A stretch of 9,768 nucleotides of DNA from Parcubacteria group bacterium (GTDB taxonomy: Bacteria > Patescibacteriota > Minisyncoccia > Phycocordibacterales > GCA-002724975), in the NCBI GenBank assembly GCA_002724975.1, contig PBQF01000082.1:1-9768 (forward strand), given 5' to 3'. This document shows positions 4,823-9,768 of this stretch, in pieces. Numbering within the stretch: position 1 is the first letter of the stretch; each line of letters begins with the position of its first letter. Under the pieces are notes generated by a model, which was not told where the DNA came from, ran no database searches, and was given only the letters and a program-made list of their open reading frames with translations. Both the position numbers and the translations under genes were made by a program.

Positions 4823-7087
4823 TTACAAAAACATCGTTAACGGGTTGAGGTCTTTCTCCTTGAGCGGTTTTTTCATCCAACCCATTTTTACCGGCACGTC
4901 GTAGAGCCGTCCAGGCGCGTAGCGTGCCCAGAAGTGCCTGAGGCCGGGGACAATCACCTTTGCCACACTTACACCGATATCAGGACGTGTCTGGTCCAGC
5001 ACCAGCATCTCCATCCCATCCTTTCCTATTATGTCTTTACAGTAGAGGATGTCTTTAAGAAGGTCTCCACTGTATCTCTGAGGAAAGTCGGTAAAACAGA
5101 CCGGCTTTCGTTTTCTGACGGGAGCGGTGTATGGTTGATTTTCTATGGTAGCATTTTTCAGCCATTGTATTGTTTCGTTGTCCTCTATCTGAACCTTATC
5201 ATCATCCGATTTTTCTGTAGTATGATCCAGACCCAGCATCTGATTCATCTGATTCATCTCAGTAACGGCTCTTGTAAGAGCAATCTTGGCGTCCAGATGG
5301 CAGCCAATACCAAACAGAATGCGTTCCTCTTCCTGGTCCACACGCCTGGAAATCGCTGCAAAGGCAGGGATGCCAAGATCGCTCGTGATGTCTAATGCCC
5401 ATATCTCCCTGTTTATTGATTTCATGTATTCACGCAGCTCCATCAGGTACGGTACACCGAAGCTTTCCATATCCACGCCGCGCTTGTTGAGCATATTGTA
5501 CCACCAGAGCGCCACACAGTCCCTCTCCACCAGTTCGAAAAAACCTTGAAGTATCGCCTCTTCCAGATTGTTGCCCGATGCGTTTCCATTTGAACAGCCT
5601 TGACAATACCTCCTTCTGGAGTTTTTAGAGGCCGGGGCCCCAAAATAGATTAATTGGGTGGGGAGATATTTGAATTTCTCGTGCGTAAGCGACCACACAG
5701 GGGACCAGTATATCTTTGCCTTCTCATCAAAGGGCTCCATTACAGTGTTAAATTTAGAGCCCTTTTTGTTCCATTCCTTGTATTTGGAGTATTGTTTTCT
5801 GCTGTATAACATGCACTTGTAAGGGTGTATTGCCTTACGGCCAAGCTCCTTGTAACTGGCCATTATTTTATGTTCGGACCCGTCATAGTTGCCGGAATCC
5901 CGTTCCAGGGCCTCACACAGTCCGCTGGCCTTTGCCTGCACGTCTGACATTCCTTTGCCGCTGCTTCCGTTTCGCAGACCCTGTTTAAGAAAATCCATGC
6001 TGTCAAATTTCATGGCGTGATTGTGGCCTGCATAATAAACGTAGATATTTTCCTTTGAGTCCGGCATGGGTACGAGTGAGGTAACTACTCCCGTAATATG
6101 GCTTACATGATGCTCATACCTCCTTAATGTCTCCTCGGGAGTAGTGGTCCGGTGGCCGCCATCTTCCGTAAATAGCACTTTTCGGTTTTCCAGTCTGACC
6201 GGCTCCGGTTTACGCTTCGAATATTTACGCGGACTTCCACAATCAGGGCATTGAGGACGCCGGGTCAGGGTATGTGTCGCTGACTTCCAGTTACGTGTTT
6301 CAAGGGACAACACCTTTCCCTCGAGTGCCTTGTTTTCACCCTTTGCTATTAATTTTGCGACTTCACAGCTCAGCATGTTAAAGGCCACATCAAGGGTATT
6401 GTGAATAACAGCCCTGGATGTATTGACCGATCTCTCTCCATGGTTTTTCCGGCTCACAAACTGCTCCACAATACGATTAGTAGCTAAACGGTGCCTGAGA
6501 CAGTTGTAGCAGCCGGTTTCTCCTGGCACGAACAGCGGGCCTATCCAAACCTCATACCCCACAGGCTTTGCCAGAATCCATGGCCTGCCATGTTTAAGTG
6601 AATTGCTGTTATGGTTAAGAAGTTCTCTGCGCAGATAGTTGTCCGTGATAACAATATCCAGCCCCTGTTTTTTACCTTCGCGGATTCCTAATCGCTTAAG
6701 GGCAGCTTTCAGGTTATCTGTTTCAACATCCCCGTAAACGGTAATTGAAACCGTCGAACCCTTAAGCTTTTTTGACATCTCTGAGGGGTCTATATCCTGC
6801 CCCCACCAGTACGCCGCCTCTTTATCCGGAACGGTATTACCACCTTCCGTTATGTGTCCATTTTCCTCAAGGATGGAGAGTGTGTAATATGCCTCAGCTG
6901 CGGATATTTTGCCATCAAGTTCATCTACGATTTCGTCGGATGTCAGCTTGCCGTCAATCAACGGAACTATCAATTCATAAAATCTGCCGTGCAGGGCCTT
7001 GCTGCTATCCTCGGTAAGAAGCAGCACACCCTCACCCGTAATTGTCTCAACATTATAATGCGGTTTGAAGATCGGTTTATATATCAT
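4823..7087 (-). CDS. Fused leader-binding / YcaO cyclodehydratase (TOMM biosynthesis)
   Basis: ATP-dependent cyclodehydratase that turns Cys/Ser/Thr of the precursor into azolines; 754 residues, the size of SagC/SagD-type fusions. Residues about 1-85 look like a PqqD-like RRE (FKPHYNVETITGEGVLLL, HGRFYELIVPLIDGKLTSDEIV). Residues about 110-290 are the degenerate E1/ThiF-like part with two CxxC pairs, CYNC (193-196) and CPDC (280-283), expected to hold zinc. The YcaO domain follows: NGSSGKGMSDVQAKASGLCE then ALERDSG (373-399), and SNGNASGNNLEEAILQGFFE then LVERD (499-523), the ATP/Mg-binding signatures. The C-terminus reads LNPLTMFL rather than the proline-rich PxPxP seen in many azoline-forming YcaOs. 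The start ATG 7087 has only a weak nearby ribosome site; a perfect GGAGGGAG lies 31 bases upstream with no in-frame ATG, GTG or TTG between. Confidence 0.93.
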   Translation of the reverse strand: MIYKPIFKPHYNVETITGEGVLLLTEDSSKALHGRFYELIVPLIDGKLTSDEIVDELDGKISAAEAYYTLSILEENGHITEGGNTVPDKEAAYWWGQDIDPSEMSKKLKGSTVSITVYGDVETDNLKAALKRLGIREGKKQGLDIVITDNYLRRELLNHNSNSLKHGRPWILAKPVGYEVWIGPLFVPGETGCYNCLRHRLATNRIVEQFVSRKNHGERSVNTSRAVIHNTLDVAFNMLSCEVAKLIAKGENKALEGKVLSLETRNWKSATHTLTRRPQCPDCGSPRKYSKRKPEPVRLENRKVLFTEDGGHRTTTPEETLRRYEHHVSHITGVVTSLVPMPDSKENIYVYYAGHNHAMKFDSMDFLKQGLRNGSSGKGMSDVQAKASGLCEALERDSGNYDGSEHKIMASYKELGRKAIHPYKCMLYSRKQYSKYKEWNKKGSKFNTVMEPFDEKAKIYWSPVWSLTHEKFKYLPTQLIYFGAPASKNSRRRYCQGCSNGNASGNNLEEAILQGFFELVERDCVALWWYNMLNKRGVDMESFGVPYLMELREYMKSINREIWALDITSDLGIPAFAAISRRVDQEEERILFGIGCHLDAKIALTRAVTEMNQMNQMLGLDHTTEKSDDDKVQIEDNETIQWLKNATIENQPYTAPVRKRKPVCFTDFPQRYSGDLLKDILYCKDIIGKDGMEMLVLDQTRPDIGVSVAKVIVPGLRHFWARYAPGRLYDVPVKMGWMKKPLKEKDLNPLTMFL

Positions 7088-7118
7088 AATTGTCTTTATA
7101 CTGAACTGGCAGTTGTAT

Positions 7119-7166
7119 CTCCCTCCACAAATTGATGTAATTATAACATAAAGTTGAGAAAGTCAA
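7119..7166 (-). promoter_or_regulatory. Promoter and displaced Shine-Dalgarno of the YcaO gene
   Basis: On the minus strand TTGACT (7166-7161) and a perfect TATAAT (7145-7140) are separated by 15 bases, shorter than optimal. GGAGGGAG follows at 7126-7119. The expected transcript starts near 7133, so the ribosome site would be almost at the 5' end and 31 bases from the ATG at 7087. Together with the hairpin at 7221-7259 this suggests the YcaO gene has its own transcript. Confidence 0.5.
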
Positions 7167-7220
7167 GAGTAGAAGAACCTGTAAATGAGAAACCTGAAGG
7201 TTTAAAAAGTTGTTGAAAAT

Positions 7221-7259
7221 AAAAAATACTGAAGGTATTATTCATCTAAAAGCCTTCAG
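7221..7259 (-). terminator. Terminator-like hairpin downstream of the asparagine-synthetase-like operon
   Basis: Read on the minus strand, CTGAAGG (7259-7253) and CCTTCAG (7235-7229) form an exact 7-bp stem with a 17-base loop, followed by TATTTTTT (7228-7221). The T tract on this strand makes it a terminator for transcription from the right flank, placed just before the YcaO promoter. The long loop and the 320 bases from the last stop codon lower confidence. Confidence 0.45.
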
Positions 7260-7582
7260 ATTGGATTTGATGGGGCGCATTGCTTAACCTATCCTTCATT
7301 AGATTCGAAATCTGCACACCAAATTAGATGGATAAAGAAAACTTCCGGTCAACTGTTCTTGATAAATACGGAGCTTCTAATAATGAGAAAGAGGAGTTGC
7401 TAGTATACAACCGTAATGTCTTTCTTTCGTTTGAAATGGGAACGGTTACCTTGGCGGATGGAAACTTCAAAATATAGCGAGAGATTTTCTTAATAAATCT
7501 AAATAACTTTGTGGTGAGCGTGGCGGGAAGTGTTGGGTTGCATTGCCCAAGCCATTAAAAGGCCTACTGCTTACTGATAACA
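7260..7582. other. Long intergenic stretch with no clear gene
   Basis: Between the hairpin and the asparagine-synthetase-like gene I see no convincing gene on either strand. The minus strand holds only frames under 20 codons, none like a lasso precursor. Two segments (about 7273-7300 and 7532-7552) resemble decayed intergenic repeats containing G(C/T)GCATTGC flanked by TTGGG/CCCAA or AACCTA. Small dyads are present, such as AGATT...AATCT at 7301-7313. Confidence 0.5.
7328..7477 (+). CDS. Possible small ORF, 49 codons, unknown
   Basis: ATG at 7328 opens a frame ending TAG at 7475-7477. The product starts MDKENFRSTV and ends VTLADGNFKI. It is mixed charged and hydrophobic with no signal peptide, cysteine or repeated pattern, and no family is recognised. 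No Shine-Dalgarno precedes it and it opposes both neighbouring genes. It could be the fragment of a lost gene or a chance frame. Confidence 0.2.
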   Translation: MDKENFRSTVLDKYGASNNEKEELLVYNRNVFLSFEMGTVTLADGNFKI

Positions 7583-9154
7583 CTATCCAAATTTTAATAG
7601 AAATTGACCCACTTGCCATAATCTTAGGATATAATCAACATGTTGAGTTTCAGACGAATTATCGGTAATGTCCAGATATTCATACACTTTTAGCATATCA
7701 AAAATATACGTGTTTTCTAGCGCCTTAACAATACTGGTAGAATGTAAAGCTTTCTTTGCTGATTCCAAATAGTATCTTTGGAAATATGGTTGAAGAGAAG
7801 CTTTTTCTCCTCGATTAGCGATAAAGTCTATTTTATGCTTTTTGAGGTACCAAGTTAATATTGGCTTAAATGAATGAGGTTTTGTTTTATACGCATTCGG
7901 TAGTATGGCGGAAAGCTCTACCAACCGATCAGACAAAAAAGGGTTTAGCATATTTATTCGATGATTGACAGAAGCATCATAAAGAGATTCTATCTGGGTT
8001 AAAGAACCCCATCCTAGAAAAGCACTGAGACATTCCATTTTAATCCCTACAGGCAATTCCCAGTGACGAAGAAAAGATTCTACAAACTGCTTCTTGGCTA
8101 ATTTTGTTAGAAATGGCGCAGGTTTATCGTATCCTAATTTTCTGCGCAAGAAAAAACCTCCTAAGCATGCTTCAATGTCATTCATTGGAGTAAAAGAATA
8201 ACAAAATTCGTCTCCATATGTTCCAGTTAATAATGAATTCCAACCTTTGGCTAGAGCAGACTTATACATTTCCCCCATTTCACGCTCATATGGGTCAAAA
8301 AAAGGAGTGATTAAATGCTCTGGCTCTGTTTTTGTCCGTTTTCTTAGCTCATCATTAGCCTTTGTTTCCAGGACTTCTACATTAAGTTTTTTTGAAAGAT
8401 ATTGAACATATAAAGATTCATTGGATTGCTTGCCTGGAAAAGTAATCGACACAGCGCGTAAAGGAATACCTATTTCTTTCAAGCATACTAAAACAGAACT
8501 TGAATCATAACCACCACTAAGTCTTACAGCAATAGAATCCAGTTCTACATCAAAAAGCAGCTCTTTAATGCATTGTTGAAACTCCAATTCAAATAACTGG
8601 AGACATTCATCATTATTAACGTTTAGACTGTCTTCAAATATCCAATACCGACACACTTCAACACCACTTTTACAGGCACGCAAATAACTACCTGGCGGAA
8701 GTTGAAAAATATCTTCGAATGGGGTTTCGTAAGGACTTTCTGGTACACCAGAAACATAATCGATCAAAAAATTTATATTAACACGGTTAGCATGTCTAGA
8801 TTTAAGAATACTCTCAATTGTAGATGACCAATATAGTTTATTGTTAACTAATGTAAAATATAAAGGAATTGTTCCTACTTTATCACGACATAAAATCACT
8901 TGAGTATTTTTCTTATCAATGATTGCGAAAGAATAAATACCTTTAAGTTTGATAAAAAAATTAGTTCCAAGGCGCTTAAAACCTTTAACAATTATTTCTT
9001 CAACTTTCTTCGAAGAACACTGCAAAAAAAGTCTAAGATCATTAATATTAAATAATTTAATATCTCCGAAAACAAATATATGTGAACCTATTGTTGCCGG
9101 AACCGAGGAACCTTCTGCTTCCCATTCTCCGTAGAGAGGCTTTTTGATATTCAT
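7583..9154 (-). CDS. Asparagine-synthetase-like protein (lasso-cyclase type, class II amidotransferase fold without Cys)
   Basis: The 523-residue protein has the two-domain plan of asparagine synthetase B. The N-terminal part (about 1-165) keeps the Ntn-amidotransferase fold (LKGIYSFAIID 70-80, CRDKVGTIPLYF 89-100), but the residue after Met is Asn, not the catalytic Cys, so glutaminase activity is not expected. The synthetase domain has the PP-loop RLSGGYDSSSV (211-221), which binds ATP and adenylates a carboxylate, and LLTGTYGDEFCY (308-319). Lasso-peptide cyclases (McjC/LarC type) have this form, and the gene sits 13 bases after a PqqD-like RRE gene, the typical partner. Other amide-forming relatives cannot be excluded. 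No Shine-Dalgarno is visible. The gene is markedly AT-richer than the YcaO gene. No precursor is seen downstream, so it would have to lie beyond 9768. Confidence 0.8.
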   Translation of the reverse strand: MNIKKPLYGEWEAEGSSVPATIGSHIFVFGDIKLFNINDLRLFLQCSSKKVEEIIVKGFKRLGTNFFIKLKGIYSFAIIDKKNTQVILCRDKVGTIPLYFTLVNNKLYWSSTIESILKSRHANRVNINFLIDYVSGVPESPYETPFEDIFQLPPGSYLRACKSGVEVCRYWIFEDSLNVNNDECLQLFELEFQQCIKELLFDVELDSIAVRLSGGYDSSSVLVCLKEIGIPLRAVSITFPGKQSNESLYVQYLSKKLNVEVLETKANDELRKRTKTEPEHLITPFFDPYEREMGEMYKSALAKGWNSLLTGTYGDEFCYSFTPMNDIEACLGGFFLRRKLGYDKPAPFLTKLAKKQFVESFLRHWELPVGIKMECLSAFLGWGSLTQIESLYDASVNHRINMLNPFLSDRLVELSAILPNAYKTKPHSFKPILTWYLKKHKIDFIANRGEKASLQPYFQRYYLESAKKALHSTSIVKALENTYIFDMLKVYEYLDITDNSSETQHVDYILRLWQVGQFLLKFG

Positions 9155-9167
9155 TAACAGTAATACA

Positions 9168-9434
9168 TTATGAAGGTTTTTCTTTGACTACGTTATATTG
9201 TTTAAGCACATCGATGCAAGTTCTCATTTCCTTAATAATAGTATTTATATCTTTTTTATACATTTTCTGCAAATTATGGCAGGCAGATTCGATAGATTGA
9301 TTATGCAAGTCCAGTTGTTTAAGGAAAATAATAACTGATTTGTTCAGGACAAATGGTTGGCCGTTTTCCGGCTCAAGAACAACACCTCGACCACTTTCCA
9401 GCAGGCAAATGAGCGACCAATCGATCATAATCAT
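9168..9434 (-). CDS. PqqD-like RiPP recognition element protein (lasso B1-like)
   Basis: About 88 residues from ATG 9434, the usual size of a stand-alone RRE. The pattern W..(x)SGRGVVLEPENGQPFVLN followed by a helix KSVIIFLKQL, then IESACHNLQKMY and a terminal helix IKEMRTCIDVLKQYNVV, is that of PqqD: two or three strands with D/E-x-x-x-G...LN, then three helices. Such proteins bind the precursor leader and present it to the protease and cyclase. It is followed after 13 bases by the asparagine-synthetase-like gene. The frame stays open upstream to a TGA at 9551-9549 (TTG 9506 could start a 112-residue form). Beyond that TGA it continues to an ATG at 9575 overlapping the previous stop, so the true start or the integrity of the N-terminus is uncertain. 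No clear Shine-Dalgarno precedes 9434. Confidence 0.65.
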   Translation of the reverse strand: MIMIDWSLICLLESGRGVVLEPENGQPFVLNKSVIIFLKQLDLHNQSIESACHNLQKMYKKDINTIIKEMRTCIDVLKQYNVVKEKPS

Positions 9435-9568
9435 ATTAAAATTACTATAAAACAGTAATGAGAATTTATTTAATATCAGGCAATTGGTTATTTCAACACG
9501 AAACAATTCTTCTCTGTTAATGGTATTGATGTAATCAAAATATCGTTCTCAATACTTAACTTCTATTT

Positions 9569-9768
9569 TTACCATAAATCCATCTTTAAAAGTTTTATTC
9601 TTAAATCGGTATGGAGATTCCTATTGACAGTATATAACAAGTCTGAAACGGAAGGAAGCTTATCTATTTTTACTGAATGACTCAAATAATTAAAAAACTC
9701 TTTTTCTTGTAATTGAGTCTTCTTGAAAAACGCCTCATATTTGGATTGCAACTCTTTTAAAACAACGT
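9569..9768 (-). CDS. C-terminal part of an unidentified protein (cut by window edge)
   Basis: An open frame enters at the right edge and ends with TAA at 9571-9569. The visible 66 codons encode a charged, helix-rich tail (segments LQSKYEAFFKKTQLQEKEFF and DLLYTVNRNLHTDLRIKLLK, ending MDLW). I do not recognise a family. Position suggests it is the gene before the RRE in the same operon, where lasso clusters may carry a leader peptidase, kinase, nucleotidyltransferase or sulfotransferase, but the sequence does not allow a choice. Its stop overlaps an ATG at 9575 (ATGGTAA). Confidence 0.5.
   Translation of the reverse strand, partial: VVLKELQSKYEAFFKKTQLQEKEFFNYLSHSVKIDKLPSVSDLLYTVNRNLHTDLRIKLLKMDLW

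Noticed and set aside
4934..5395. Plus-strand open frame of 153 codons
   Set aside because: It lies wholly antisense to the well-supported YcaO domain, has no ribosome site, and its translation resembles no family.
6772..7135. Two plus-strand frames over the 5' end of the YcaO gene
   Set aside because: They are antisense to the RRE-like N-terminus and its promoter, with no start signals and low-complexity translations.
7500..7582. Lasso precursor in the gap after the asparagine-synthetase-like gene
   Set aside because: The only ATG frame on the minus strand there gives 18 residues (MAWAMQPNTS...) with no leader threonine pattern and no acidic residue for a macrolactam.
9435..9575. UGA recoding (as Trp, Gly or Sec) to join ATG 9575 to the RRE
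   Set aside because: TGA is the normal stop of sagB here, tryptophan is encoded by TGG throughout, and no selenocysteine-type context was recognised. A nonsense change or unrelated short frame is simpler.
1..9768. tRNA, rRNA or complete insertion-sequence transposase genes
   Set aside because: No cloverleaf with a 3' TCGA-type arm, no rRNA-like stretch, and no transposase motif were recognised in any frame.

Overview
The window is about 9.8 kb of bacterial accessory DNA dominated by RiPP (ribosomally made, modified peptide) biosynthesis. The central part (about 2400-7090) encodes a TOMM-type (thiazole/oxazole-modified microcin) pathway. It has a precursor with a nitrile-hydratase-like leader (NHLP) and a short Cys/Ser/Thr-rich tail (4435-4749, +), a SagB-type FMN azoline dehydrogenase (2396-3823, -), and a fused leader-binding plus YcaO cyclodehydratase (4823-7087, -). 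The expected chemistry is that the YcaO protein binds the leader and cyclodehydrates Cys/Ser/Thr of the tail to azolines, and SagB oxidises them to azoles. No dedicated protease or exporter gene is visible in the window.

Right flank (7583-9768, all -): an asparagine-synthetase-like protein without the glutaminase cysteine, a PqqD-like RiPP recognition element (RRE) protein, and an unidentified gene cut by the window edge. The first two resemble the cyclase and leader-binding parts of lasso-peptide systems, so a second RiPP system probably lies against the TOMM cluster. A terminator-like hairpin (7221-7259) and a sigma70-like promoter (7140-7166) separate it from the YcaO gene.

Left flank (1-2395): a possible decayed coding remnant, a CmoA-like SAM-dependent enzyme (380-1114, +), a short unknown ORF (1124-1321, +), a weak hairpin terminator, then on the minus strand a class I methyltransferase (1353-2138). 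That gene is coupled through a TAGTG overlap to what looks like the C-terminal remnant of a sugar-type nucleotidyltransferase directly behind sagB.

The non-coding stretch 3863-4434, between sagB and the precursor, holds three successive inverted-repeat structures, then a good sigma70-like promoter and a strong Shine-Dalgarno for the precursor. An 18-bp sequence occurs three times around the precursor (4044, 4158 inverted, 4795), so the precursor cassette is bracketed by repeats.

The source is an environmental bacterium with sigma70-type promoters. The flanks look clearly more AT-rich than the sagB/ycaO core, suggesting assembly from different sources. The taxon cannot be fixed from sequence alone. 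The style of the intergenic repeats and the NHLP TOMM genes would fit a planctomycete or another uncultivated Gram-negative, but that is a weak impression.
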